Assembly: GCF_015352985.1 (NCBI RefSeq)
Contig: NZ_JACYXF010000015.1
Coordinates: 61,515-125,514, forward strand
DNA length: 64,000 nucleotides
Direction of reading: 5' to 3'
Source: Noviherbaspirillum malthae
GTDB taxonomy: Bacteria > Pseudomonadota > Gammaproteobacteria > Burkholderiales > Burkholderiaceae_D
The notes beneath the pieces were generated by a model. The model was not told where the DNA came from and did no database searches. It saw only the letters and a list, made by a program, of their open reading frames with translations. How positions within the stretch are numbered: position 1 is the first letter of the stretch; each line of letters opens with the position of its first letter. The position numbers were made by a program, and so were the translations under genes. Positions 9,035 through 18,013 of this stretch are shown piece by piece.

Positions 9035-9793
9035 TCAGGCGGAGCGCTTATCGCGGGCCAGGTTGTCGCGTTCGAGTTGCACGATAAAGCGTTGAACTGC
9101 GGCGGCCATCGGACGCGGCAGGGCGTCGAAGCGGCAGCCGACAGTGCGCACGGTCTGACCATCGGGCAGGGTCTTTTCGCGGGCATTGGCGACCACCAGA
9201 TCGGCGACGACTGACGAGCCAATCGGCAGGTCGAACCGGCAGTTCGGATACAGCGTGCCGACCGCCGGGTCCATGACACCAAGGCGGTCAACCAGACTGG
9301 CGCCTCCCAGGCTGATGTCGTTCAGCACCAACACCGCTTGGCCGGGAGTGGCGTCGTTGCCCCCGGCAGGAACGATGCAGTGAATGGGACGACCCGCCTT
9401 GGCTGGCACCCGGTAGTATTCGCGGCGCTGCAGGCGGATTATCGTCTCGGGAATGGGCATTTCCCACACCGGCCCATCGGCGAGGATGTTCAGGGCAAGA
9501 CTCGCCACCTGGAAAAAGGTATGCACGCCGTCGACCGAGGATTCTGCCCATAGCCCGCTGGCATTGGGAATGTGCCTGTCGCTCATCGCAGGCAAGGGCG
9601 GCAGCAGTTCGATCACTCCGCGTGCTTCATCGATGTCGAGGATGCGGGTCGTCAGCGTCGCATCCATGCCCAGACGCTGCAGCTTCAAGTCGTTGCGTGC
9701 TTCGCACAAACTGGCAAGCATGCGCGTAATCTGCCGTGCTGACGTGATTTCGTAAGGGCCGACATCGTCGATCCCGTATTTTTCCTTGAACAT
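9035..9793 (-). CDS. ycgR: YcgR-type c-di-GMP-binding PilZ protein
   Basis: A 252-residue cytosolic protein when started at the ATG at 9793 (MFKEKYGID); an upstream in-frame start at 10048 would add about 85 unlikely residues. The N-terminal half fits the YcgR domain. The C-terminal half is a PilZ domain with both c-di-GMP motifs intact: RREYYR (RxxxR) at the start and NDISLGG (D/NxSxxG) about 30 residues later. YcgR binds c-di-GMP and acts as a flagellar brake at the motor. No flagellar genes are nearby. Together with the diguanylate cyclase at 12523 and BcsE it makes c-di-GMP a theme of this window. The ribosome binding site is weak, so the start is tentative. Confidence 0.85.
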   Translation of the reverse strand: MFKEKYGIDDVGPYEITSARQITRMLASLCEARNDLKLQRLGMDATLTTRILDIDEARGVIELLPPLPAMSDRHIPNASGLWAESSVDGVHTFFQVASLALNILADGPVWEMPIPETIIRLQRREYYRVPAKAGRPIHCIVPAGGNDATPGQAVLVLNDISLGGASLVDRLGVMDPAVGTLYPNCRFDLPIGSSVVADLVVANAREKTLPDGQTVRTVGCRFDALPRPMAAAVQRFIVQLERDNLARDKRSA

Positions 9794-10048
9794 CCTGGAC
9801 ACCGTTGCGTGAAGCGAGGCGGCGCTGCATTGCGCGGCTTCGCGACATGATAGACGGTTTTGTGCTTTCTTGTCAGCAAGTAAGTGGACCGCTTGGCAAG
9901 GACTATGCGTTGGCGAAGCGATGCCGGGATACGCCAGCTTTACCCCGTTGAGGATATACCTGGCGTCTTGGCGGCACCTATTTGAAATCGTACCGCCCGG
10001 AAGATGAAATGAGTGGCTTTTGCTGAGCATGCCTGTTTGGTTTTCCAT

Positions 10049-11914
10049 AGCGCTTCAGCAAGTCATACAGTGGAAAACCGGTAACCAAAGTCGGTCCATT
10101 GCGCCAGAGTCTGACCGACTGCTGAGATTAACCTGCGTGCTTTTACTGTGATCAACATGCAGGCACTGCCCAGCACCGAAAGGGCATGTCGACGCGCGAC
10201 AATGCGTCCCAGACATTCGCCGCGCAAGGTTGGGCAGTTCTGATACAGGGCATGAGCAATCGCCGCCTTTCCCCCGCATCAAGGGGGCGACTTCGAGCGA
10301 AATCGGAAGCTCGGGATCCTCTAGCAGGTCTGAATGAATGACTGCGGGATTTTCACGGTGAAAGCCAAAGCCGGAATAGCAGATAAATCGTTCGACTCCC
10401 CAAAGCGGGGTCTCTATTGGATTTTAAATAACTACCATTACTCCCTGCCTGTGCCTCTTTACTATCGATCAATGTGTTTGAGCCTGGATTCTTCGGAATG
10501 ACGATCTTGTCTGCTTGCAGCAGCGGCGCCATTAGGTCTTTGGCCCACGTGTGGAGCGTCTAGCGTAGACCGGGTCAGTACATACTTGAGCCACGACCAA
10601 GCTCCGATAGAGCAAGACGGGTCTGGTTAGGTCGCTGTGTCACACGCGTACAACTCTTAGTCAGTGTAGCGGTTTTTCACCGATCTGCTATGCCCAATAT
10701 AGCGACCCGGACAATATATAGTATGACGTTACATAATACGTAATTACATATAACAAGTAGGGAGATTAAGTTTATTTGATGTCATTTATTGAGGAAGGAT
10801 AACGTTGACTTATCCCAGCCGAGTCTCAACGAGCTGTGATTTCGATGGGCATATCGTATGGTTTCCTGTAGTGATGCCGGATGCTGGCCGGCGACGCGTC
10901 TTCGTCCAGGTCTATGGTCACACTGTTTGGGGAAGGGACTGCCAGCGGTGACAGGGCACTGCTTACGCAGGTAGGCCAAGCTGGATAAACGGAAGACCAG
11001 CGTGCGCCGTTGCCATGTCTTGAACCATGAACCTGCTGGATGGGAAAGGAAAACAAAACCGATGTTCAGCGCCTCTGTCTGCCCGAGAATTTGAAGCCGT
11101 TTCGGGAAAAGCACCGCTTGCTGTTCGCATCCTACGCAGCGGATGAAACTTCTATCCACAAGGCACTGCTGACAAGGAAATTCACGATTGTGCTTGATGC
11201 GCTCACGGAATATGGCCTTGCGCGTCTGGCACAAGAGGGGCAGGTGGTCCAGGCTGAGAACGATCCTTTAGGATACGAGCAAGCTTGCGCCGAGCACCGC
11301 GGATGGCGAAAGAGTCGCCGTGAGTCCTCCTCGCGGCAATGCACCGCGGGCAGTGCGCCGGTACGCCGACAAAACGAGCCTGCCGCCGTCGTTGTAACCA
11401 AGAGCGGCACCTCCTAGTCTTACCCATGGCAATGTTGACGCGCGTGGGCTTGGGCGCGGGGCGACATAGCGTACTCGCTATGCCGCTTGAGGACGGGGCA
11501 CCTCTGACCTGGATCGCCTCGTTGTCTGTGCTGTCCCCGTATCGAGAGGTCACGTATGTACAGTCCGGCACCAGCGACATGCGAGGGTTCGATCGTAGTC
11601 ATTACGCGGACGCGGACGCGGGCCGTGGCGCAGGTCATCGCGTCATGCCGCTACACGCAAGGATGGAATCAACCGCCGGTATCGTCCGGGCCCGAAAGAG
11701 GCGGACCACAATCCCTTCCACGTCGTCAGAAGCGCATTGGCTTTAGCAGATGAAATTGTCACAATACGCACCCTGAAATACGACAGTACCAGGCATGGTG
11801 TGCGGCGGCGATGCGATTAGCTATTCGATCAGGCGGCGCGCCCAGGATCGGTCGACGACCTCTGTAACGCGATCTTCTGACCGAATAAGCATGATTCGTT
11901 GAGTTAACCAGTAC
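10049..11914. other. Long stretch without a confident gene
   Basis: About 1.9 kb. Frames at 11040-11417 (+) and 10782-11234 (-) overlap each other and match no family I know. A frame at about 10804 (+) (LTYPSRVSTSCDFDG...) is open for some 48 codons only. A strong AT-rich block lies at 10700-10790. A hairpin (GACTCCCC...GGGGTC, about 10399-10417) could be a terminator of a lost gene. I support no CDS. Confidence 0.45.
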
Positions 11915-11942
11915 TTGCCTCTTTTCTTTGCTAAGCTATACT
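11915..11942 (+). promoter_or_regulatory. Probable sigma-70 promoter of the cold-shock gene
   Basis: TTGCCT (11915-11920) and TATACT (11937-11942) are separated by 16 bases. Transcription from here would give a 5' leader of about 105 bases before the cold-shock ATG at 12054. A long leader is typical of cspA-type mRNAs, where it acts as a thermosensitive element. Confidence 0.5.
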
Positions 11943-12053
11943 CTGCTTAATCGAGAAGGCGACAACGTATTGTTCACTCGATAGATCGTTCCTGGACCGG
12001 CTAACAATATGCATACTGGCCAGGCATATTCAGCACACATGTGAAAGATTGTT

Positions 12054-12257
12054 ATGGCAACAGGTACCGTCAAGTGGTTTAACGATTCCAAGGGGTTTGG
12101 TTTCATCACACCGGATCAGGGTGGGGAAGATCTCTTTGCCCACTTTTCTCAGATTCAAACCTCGGGCTTCAAAACCCTCAAGGAAGGCCAACAGGTCTCC
12201 TTTGACGTAACGCAGGGCCCCAAGGGCAAGCAAGCTTCCAACATCATGCCGGCATAA
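12054..12257 (+). CDS. cspA: CspA-family cold-shock protein
   Basis: A 67-residue single cold-shock domain (OB fold). RNP1 is KGFGFIT (residues about 13-19) and RNP2 is DLFAHFS (about 26-32); the N-terminus is [11 protein letters not shown] and the C-terminus [11 protein letters not shown]. It binds single-stranded nucleic acid and acts as an RNA chaperone. Its length is normal for the family. It is monocistronic, with a promoter about 105 bases upstream and a hairpin downstream. Several copies are usual in Betaproteobacteria, so the letter A is a family label rather than an orthology claim. Confidence 0.95.
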   Translation: MATGTVKWFNDSKGFGFITPDQGGEDLFAHFSQIQTSGFKTLKEGQQVSFDVTQGPKGKQASNIMPA

Positions 12258-12316
12258 ACCCGCTCTCGGTTAAAAGCCTGCCGACATTTCAACTCGATGG
12301 GCTTTCTTGATCAACC

Positions 12317-12343
12317 AATCCGGTGTGCTGTCCCTGCCGGATT
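12317..12343 (+). terminator. Hairpin downstream of the cold-shock gene
   Basis: AATCCGG and CCGGATT form a perfect 7-bp stem with a 13-base loop. A second weaker stem (AAAGCC...GGCTTT) lies just before it. No strong T tract follows, so termination is plausible but not certain. Confidence 0.4.
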
Positions 12344-12522
12344 GATTCAACAAATGCGTGTGCGAGAGCTTGGAACAATGCCTTGTGCGCGTTCTATGCA
12401 TTTCCGCATACATGTACAGCGATGGCTGGCTGATAGGGGCTCATTCTATGCCTGAACGGACTTTTACGTTAATTGACCGCTCCCTCTGATGTAGACCGCG
12501 TAGCTCAACTTGGCATCGTCTT

Positions 12523-13680
12523 TTACAACGGATGATAGGCGAGTTTGACGTGGTTCTTGCCAGCCTTTTTTGCGGCATACAATGCTTTGTCCGCTACATC
12601 GATCAGGGTGACAGAATCGGTATGGCCGGGCAGCAGTGACGCTACCCCAATACTGACGGTATAAGCAGGAATTTCCTTGGACGAGACTTCCCTAGCCATG
12701 GTCCGAATGCGATCAGCGACTGCATAGGCATCCTCTTTTGTTGCTCCGGGTAATAGCACGAGGAATTCTTCGCCGCCGTAGCGTCCTATGGTGTCGCCGC
12801 GGCGCAGGATATTGAGCACTTTCGATGAAAAATCGATGATCACGCGATCCCCGGCCAAGTGCCCATGTCGATCGTTGATGTCCTTAAAATCGTCGAGATC
12901 CATGATCAGTACCGACATCGGGCGGCGCGCCAGTTGCGATTCCACAAGTGTCTGCTCCAGAAGAGAAAGAATGGCATCCCGTCGATATACGCCCGTCATC
13001 TGGTCCCGTGTTGCCAGGAATTCGAGTTTCATTTGCATCGCGCGGTTGACCATGAGCATGAAGCCGACGCTAAGCGCGACGAGCGAGAAGGGAAATGTTC
13101 CCATGTAGATGCTGTGAACCAGTGAGGTATCAGTGTTTAGCGTCAAGCCGCTGTCCTGGAAGAAGGCGGCAAGGCAGCGGGCCAGCATCACGACTGAGGT
13201 CGCCAAAAATACGAATGCGGTCAATCGCTCCGCAAACCCTTTTTCTTTGAGTCGGATAATGAGCCGAGCGCACGCAATAAAGAGAGCAGTAAGCGTACTG
13301 CTCATGATGATGACACGAACGCGATAGTCATCCTGCACGAAAGTCGACCACGTCAGGGCAAGACCGGCAACCCCTGCTAACAGAAACAGTGGCGCTCGCT
13401 TGACTTCCCACCCGCCAAATTCCGTTAGACTGGCATGCATGGCGATGACACCAGCTGCGACCAGCAGATTTGGCAGAAAGCTCGATAAAAACACGGGAAT
13501 TGTCCCACGCAACGCAAACAAGAATGCCGCCGCAGCCATTGTGATGCAAGCGGCGCCCCAGTGGCCAAGACCGTTGATATCACGAACGAGCCCCGAACCA
13601 AGTACAAACAAGACAAAGGCACACAGCGTGCCAAGGGCTGTGGAAAGGATAATAAAAGCAAGCGGATCAATTCCAGACAC
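12523..13680 (-). CDS. Membrane-bound diguanylate cyclase (GGDEF)
   Basis: A 385-residue protein. Residues 1 to about 212 contain six or seven hydrophobic helices (5TM/7TM-like sensor region). The GGDEF domain follows from about residue 222, with DLDDFKDINDRHGH, the active-site loop GGEEF (302-306) and the inhibitory I-site RRGD (293-296) at the standard five-residue spacing before it. The enzyme should condense two GTP to c-di-GMP with product inhibition. The sensed signal is unknown. It stands alone on the minus strand and is a candidate source of the c-di-GMP read by BcsE in the polysaccharide locus and by YcgR at 9035. Both active and I-sites look intact. Confidence 0.93.
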   Translation of the reverse strand: MSGIDPLAFIILSTALGTLCAFVLFVLGSGLVRDINGLGHWGAACITMAAAAFLFALRGTIPVFLSSFLPNLLVAAGVIAMHASLTEFGGWEVKRAPLFLLAGVAGLALTWSTFVQDDYRVRVIIMSSTLTALFIACARLIIRLKEKGFAERLTAFVFLATSVVMLARCLAAFFQDSGLTLNTDTSLVHSIYMGTFPFSLVALSVGFMLMVNRAMQMKLEFLATRDQMTGVYRRDAILSLLEQTLVESQLARRPMSVLIMDLDDFKDINDRHGHLAGDRVIIDFSSKVLNILRRGDTIGRYGGEEFLVLLPGATKEDAYAVADRIRTMAREVSSKEIPAYTVSIGVASLLPGHTDSVTLIDVADKALYAAKKAGKNHVKLAYHPL

Positions 13681-13897
13681 AGCACACTTCCTTCAAATCA
13701 CTGTCTTCTCACTGGCGGGATCTCCAAACTCTGTCGGAAGGTGGGCCAGTCGGACCAAAGAACAAATGGTCGCATAGAGGTTTCCTGATGGCAACTATTA
13801 TCATCAGCCACAGCTTCACCGAGTCAGTTTACAATTCAAGCCTTTCAAGGTCTTACTTGACGAGTCCATTTTTGAAGAGGCGTGCGGTGACGACGGG

Positions 13898-14119
13898 TCA
13901 TCGTGCGACATCGCCGGTCTTTGCCGATGCTGTCGGGCCGCACGGATGCTTTGGCAGTGCTCCGGGATTGGCATGCAGCGCTCTCTTTAGCAGCATCTCT
14001 GCCAGTTCAGTGGCTGCCATGCTGTCGTAACGTTCCCATGCAGCCGGCGTGACGGTCGTCACCATGCCAGCATAGTGCATTCGGATTTCGTCAGCAAAGC
14101 AGTAAGCCGACAGTTCCAT
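13898..14119 (-). CDS. Small hypothetical protein (doubtful)
   Basis: A 73-residue frame (MELSAYCFADEIRMHYAGM...) with AGGA about 8 bases before its ATG. Its open frame continues upstream into the IS630 junction at 14170, so it may be the tail of a gene cut by that element. No family recognised. Confidence 0.25.
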   Translation of the reverse strand: MELSAYCFADEIRMHYAGMVTTVTPAAWERYDSMAATELAEMLLKRALHANPGALPKHPCGPTASAKTGDVAR

Positions 14120-14171
14120 GTCATCATCCTGCAGCTGACCGCGACCCGCACCGCCGATTGCCGCACCGCTA

Positions 14172-15226
14172 GAGCATTTTCACGCTGACTGGCCATAGCC
14201 GGCATGACGGATATATCGTTCACACTCGTCTGGCGCGAAGTCGTCCATTAATTCCCCAATGGCCGACCATAGCTCTTCGACAGTACGTTTGGCCACTTTC
14301 CTCAGATAGGTTTTCATCTTGGAGAAGACCTGTTCAATCGGATTGAAGTCTGGACTATACGGCGGCAGGAAGCGCAATTGCACCCCAGCCGCCGTCATGG
14401 CCTCTTCAATACCGGCGACCTTATGCGAACCCAAATTGTCCAGCACTACAATGTCACCAGGGTGTAGCACCGGCACCAGGATCTCTTCGACCCAAGTACG
14501 GAAGGTCTGACCATTGATAGGACCATCAATGACCCATGGCGCCACCAAACCGTCGCAGCGCAAGGCGCACACCACCGTCGTTGTTTTCCAGTGACCATAA
14601 GGAGCGTGCCCAAGACAGCGCGTGCCTACCGGCGAACGGCCGCGGGCCGGAGTCATATTGGTGCTGGCCCAGGTTTCATCCAGGAACACCAGATGGTCGA
14701 CTTCCAGATCAGCTTGTTGTGCCTGCCATGCCTGTCGGGCCTGTGCTACGTCCGGGCGCGCTTGCTCGCATGCATGGAGTGACTTTTTTTAAGACTCACA
14801 CCCAGCCGGGCCAGTGTCTTCCAGAGTGTGGAAACACCAACCCGCATGCCATGCTCGTTCTGGAGCCACTCGCAGAGCTGCTTGAGGGTCAGGTCGTTGA
14901 CGGCTTCAACCTTGTCAATCAGGGCTTGTTCGAGCCCAGTCAGTTTGGGCGGCGTGTGGCTGCACTGCACTCCAGGTGTATCTTCTCCAAGGCGCCTTCG
15001 CCGCGAACGCGCTCGGGCCACGTAGGACTTGCTCACGCCAAAGCGCGCCGCCACTTCTCGAATGCTGCCTTTGGAATGCAGAACGCGATCGCGTAAATCT
15101 TGCCCGTAGGCTTGACCAGGTTGCCATGCCATAACAGCCTCCGCGTCATCTTGAGTGCTAATCTGACTCCTGGCTTCTCTCGCAAGTTCAGCTCCTTTAA
15201 TAGCGCAGGTCAGCCCGAAAATGCTC
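14172..15226 (-). mobile_element. IS630-family insertion sequence, apparently complete
   Basis: The element is 1055 bp. Its ends are imperfect inverted repeats: GAGCATTTTCACGCTGAC at the left and, read inward from the right, GAGCATTTTCGGGCTGAC. Both ends are flanked by TA (14170-14171 and 15227-15228), the target duplication typical of IS630/mariner elements. Inside is one transposase gene in two frames joined by an A7 slippage site. It lies about 80 bases from the 3' end of the algJ-like gene. Confidence 0.9.
14180..15132 (-). CDS. IS630 transposase, two frames joined by -1 slippage
   Basis: The first frame (15132 to 14746) encodes the N-terminal HTH part: SIREVAARFGVSKSYVAR, GRxxLG-type linker and LARLGVSLKKS. 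At a run of seven A (14784-14790, minus strand) a -1 shift continues into KKSLHACEQARPDVAQARQAW and then the DDE domain: FLDETWAS (first Asp), VLDNLGSHK (second Asp) and LPPYSPDFNPIEQVFSKMK (Glu). This arrangement is usual for IS630-family elements, which make the full transposase by programmed frameshifting. All catalytic residues appear intact, so it may be active. End sequence is AGYGQSA. Confidence 0.88.
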
Positions 15227-15308
15227 TAGCGCGTGATAGGCGATCACCGCCGCGCCTATGGCAAGCAGCACAGCCCGTGGATAACCCGGCAACGGAGCAA
15301 TCTGGTGC

Positions 15309-16559
15309 TCATTGCGGGTCTGTCTGCGAACGACATTCGTCTTTTAAACCAGATGGTCTGGCAGAGGACGCAGGCTGAAACGATCCAGACAGGCCTTCCT
15401 CGCCGGGTCGCTGGCGCCGATCTTGTGGACAGCGGATAAGGCCTGTGCGCACAAGAAAGCCAGATTCATTCCCGAGCGGCGCCTGCAGGAATCGCTCGGG
15501 CAGTTCCCAGATGATCATTTGGGGTTTGTCGGACGTAAACGCCTCATTGCGCAGGTAGTCTTCTGCCGCTTGCAAGAAGCCGCTCCCGTCTCGTGCGGCA
15601 TTAAGGACGGCGACACCGAGTGCCTCTTGCAAATAACCATGAAAATTCGCGCGCAGCGAATAAGAGGTACCAACCAGCACCACAGGGATGGCTGTGCTTC
15701 CAAACAAACCTGTGCTAGGGGGCGGCGGCGCAGTGTCTATCGTACGCAGCGGTGCCTCCATATCGACCGGCGGGCGCAGCCAGCTCGGCGCAGTGGCCAA
15801 TCCCATCATTTTCACGAGATCTCCGATCCGGACTTCCGGCGCGCCCGTGGCTTCGGTACGAAATGAGGATGGCTTTTGCAATGGCAGTCTGGTCTGAACT
15901 TGCCTGGCAATCTCTTGCGCAGCGGCTCGCGCTCCGGTCTGGTTCCAGTGGGTGTCGCTTCGATAATAAGGGATCGAGCCATCAGTCCCTGGTGTCAACG
16001 CAGTGTCCAACGCCACCACGGCCACGCCCGCCTTGCGCAAACTTGCCACCGCCTGCCCGTAGCGGGGCTCTAGTTCAGCTGGATAGCCGCTGCGGAGCTG
16101 CCTATGCAGCATGCGGGACTTGTCCGGCACCAAGGCCACCACCAAGATCACGCCTTGTCGCTCAAGATGCTGTGCCGCCTGTGCCAGAAGTTCGGTGCGT
16201 ACCGACTGATTGTCCCGGCCATCGCGATGCCAGACCATCTCTTCCGTGAGGAACAACGTTCCATCTCGTCCGACCCGGACCTCGTCAGGTCCTCCGTCGA
16301 ACAGGCGGTAACGAACGCCATTGGCAAACGCAACAGCAGTCCCGCGCACGGGCATCCCTTCCACCAGTCTCTTTTCCAGCGCAGCGGTCGTGCGGCCTTC
16401 CAAAAAATCGGCCGTCAACGCCGGCAGGGTACGCAGCGGCAGTCCCTGCACGGCGTCGGACATGTGCCACGCGCCGAGCGCCAGCAGGGCGACAAGCATG
16501 ATCCCGGCACATCGTGCCGGCCACACCGCGCGCGGCGGCAAAAAGACGTCTTCGGGCAT
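15309..16559 (-). CDS. algJ: AlgJ-type O-acetyltransferase (SGNH/AlgX-N family)
   Basis: A 416-residue protein from the ATG at 16559, 8 bases after the algI stop and with GGAG 5-6 bases upstream. A longer open frame upstream overlaps algI and is not used. One N-terminal membrane helix (about residues 14-32) anchors it with the domain in the periplasm. Catalytic signs of the AlgJ/AlgX family are SDTHWNQTGA (Asp-His, about 202-205) and GTSYS (Ser, about 299). With AlgI and AlgF such proteins move acetyl groups onto polysaccharide hydroxyls. It is the last gene of the O-acetylation unit. The C-terminal 45 residues after PERFL look low in homology and may be a late extension. An IS630 begins 82 bases downstream. 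Confidence 0.85.
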   Translation of the reverse strand: MPEDVFLPPRAVWPARCAGIMLVALLALGAWHMSDAVQGLPLRTLPALTADFLEGRTTAALEKRLVEGMPVRGTAVAFANGVRYRLFDGGPDEVRVGRDGTLFLTEEMVWHRDGRDNQSVRTELLAQAAQHLERQGVILVVALVPDKSRMLHRQLRSGYPAELEPRYGQAVASLRKAGVAVVALDTALTPGTDGSIPYYRSDTHWNQTGARAAAQEIARQVQTRLPLQKPSSFRTEATGAPEVRIGDLVKMMGLATAPSWLRPPVDMEAPLRTIDTAPPPPSTGLFGSTAIPVVLVGTSYSLRANFHGYLQEALGVAVLNAARDGSGFLQAAEDYLRNEAFTSDKPQMIIWELPERFLQAPLGNESGFLVRTGLIRCPQDRRQRPGEEGLSGSFQPASSARPSGLKDECRSQTDPQ

Positions 16560-16567
16560 GTCAGCTC

Positions 16568-17950
16568 CTAGAACTGGAAATACAGGAACGGCGTATGGCT
16601 TTGTGCAAACAGCGTCGCCAGTGCCAGCAGGAAGAGTGGCAGGATCAGTGCCCATGTCCACTGACGGGACGCCTGCCGCCATTGCGGCAGCGTCAGCGCC
16701 AAGGCGGCGCCAATGCCCAGCATAACCAGCCGATAAGGTGTCGCGGCCAGGCGCACTGCAGGATCGATCGCGACCCCGCCCAGACCTGCCATGCCGCCCA
16801 GCATGTCGACGGCATGACTCACCGTCGAGGCCCGGAACAACACCCAGCCGATCATCACCAGCAACAGGGTCTTGGACACGGCAAGCGGCGCTGGCAGGAC
16901 AACGCTTATATAGCGGCCATAGAGCCTTTCAGCGACCAGCCATCCTCCATGCCAGGCTCCCCAAAGCACGAAGGTCCAGGCGGCGCCGTGCCACAGGCCG
17001 CCCAGCAGCATGGTCAGGAACAGGTTGAGGTAGGTGCGCGTCGTGCCCAATCGGTTGCCGCCAAGCGAGATGTACAGATACTCGCGCAACCAGTTTGACA
17101 GCGACATATGCCAGCGCTTCCAGAAATCAGTGATCGAGCGCGCCAGGTAGGGATCGTTGAAATTGGCGGGGAAAACGAACCCGATCATCAGTGCCAGACC
17201 GATCGCCATGTCGCTGTAACCGGAAAAATCGAAGAACAGTTGCACGGTATAGGCGGCCGCTCCCAGCCAAGCGTCGGCGAGCCCCGGCGCAGTGCTTGAA
17301 AACGCGGCGTCCGCTAGGGGGGCAACGCTATCGGCGATCAGCACCTTCTTACAGAAGCCAATCATGAAGATGAGGCTGCCGCGGGCGAAACGCTCCATGG
17401 AATGCAGGCGTGCCCTGAATTGTTCGGCAAGGAGGTGATACCGCAGCACGGGACCGGCGACCAGGTGTGGAAACAGGGCAATGAATGCGGAGAAATCGAT
17501 GAGATTGCGTGCCGGCGGCGCTTCGCCGCGGAAAATATCGATCAGATAGGAGATCGCATGAAAAATATAGAATGACACGCCGATCGGCAGGATGACGTGC
17601 GCCATGGACAGCGGCGCGATACCGAACGCCGCGAGTGCGGCGTTGAAGCTTTCGATACCGAAATTCGCATACTTAAAATAGCCCAGCGCCGCCAGATTGC
17701 CGCCGATCCCCGCGGCCAGCCATCTGCGTTTGATGTGCGGCTGGGGGGCCGTTTCAATGGCCAGGGCGATGCCATAGGTGGTGCAGGACACCGCAATCAA
17801 CACGGCAAGAAATTCAGGGCGCCACCAGCCATAAAAAAGATAGCTGAACGCCAGGATGGTCGTTGACCGCCATTTCGCCGGCGCCAGGTAATAGCAAACC
17901 AGGAACAAGGGGAGGAAGGCGAACAGGAAAAAAGGGGAGCTAAAGACCAT
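16568..17950 (-). CDS. algI: AlgI/WssH-type MBOAT acyltransferase
   Basis: A 460-residue integral membrane protein with about 11-12 hydrophobic helices. It starts MVFSSPFFLFAFLPLFLVCYY as AlgI proteins do. Landmarks are PIGVSFYIFHAISYLID, FPHLVAGPVLRY, DFSGYSDMAIGLALMIGF, FWKRWHMSLSNWLREY and GGLWHGAAWTFVLWG, the last holding the MBOAT catalytic His. Its role is to pass acetyl groups from a cytoplasmic donor across the inner membrane for polysaccharide O-acetylation. The gene is preceded by a strong intrinsic terminator (17963-17989), so its expression may depend on read-through from algX or on a separate start. Algj follows 8 bases later. Confidence 0.93.
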   Translation of the reverse strand: MVFSSPFFLFAFLPLFLVCYYLAPAKWRSTTILAFSYLFYGWWRPEFLAVLIAVSCTTYGIALAIETAPQPHIKRRWLAAGIGGNLAALGYFKYANFGIESFNAALAAFGIAPLSMAHVILPIGVSFYIFHAISYLIDIFRGEAPPARNLIDFSAFIALFPHLVAGPVLRYHLLAEQFRARLHSMERFARGSLIFMIGFCKKVLIADSVAPLADAAFSSTAPGLADAWLGAAAYTVQLFFDFSGYSDMAIGLALMIGFVFPANFNDPYLARSITDFWKRWHMSLSNWLREYLYISLGGNRLGTTRTYLNLFLTMLLGGLWHGAAWTFVLWGAWHGGWLVAERLYGRYISVVLPAPLAVSKTLLLVMIGWVLFRASTVSHAVDMLGGMAGLGGVAIDPAVRLAATPYRLVMLGIGAALALTLPQWRQASRQWTWALILPLFLLALATLFAQSHTPFLYFQF

Positions 17951-17962
17951 GCGCTGCCAATC

Positions 17963-17989
17963 AAAAGCCCGCCCTCGACGGAGGGCGGG
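17963..17989 (-). terminator. Intrinsic terminator between algX-like and algI genes
   Basis: On the minus strand CCCGCCCTC, loop CGTC, GAGGGCGGG, then C and TTTT. The stem is a perfect 9 bp of nearly pure GC. It sits after the algX stop and before the algI start, inside an apparent operon, so it could reduce algI/algJ expression relative to algF/algX. Confidence 0.75.
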
Positions 17990-18013
17990 AGGCGGATGTC
18001 GAAATCCGCGCGG

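Noticed and set aside
10309..10326. AGCTCGGGATCCTCTAG-like stretch resembling a cloning-vector polylinker
   Set aside because: It differs from the pUC polylinker in several bases, continues into non-vector sequence on both sides, and is too short to claim contamination.
10399..10417. Hairpin GACTCCCC...GGGGTC as a tRNA 3' end or attachment site
   Set aside because: No upstream acceptor or anticodon arm can be folded with it and no direct repeat partner was seen; at most it is an old terminator.
10782..11417. Overlapping frames on both strands (150 and 125 residues)
   Set aside because: They occupy the same DNA, neither has a family match or a good ribosome binding site, and both contain low-complexity ends.
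15250..15311. CAACH (CxxCH haem-type) peptide in the frame downstream of the algJ-like gene
   Set aside because: It has no start codon, no cytochrome context, and lies next to the IS630 end; a chance match is more likely.
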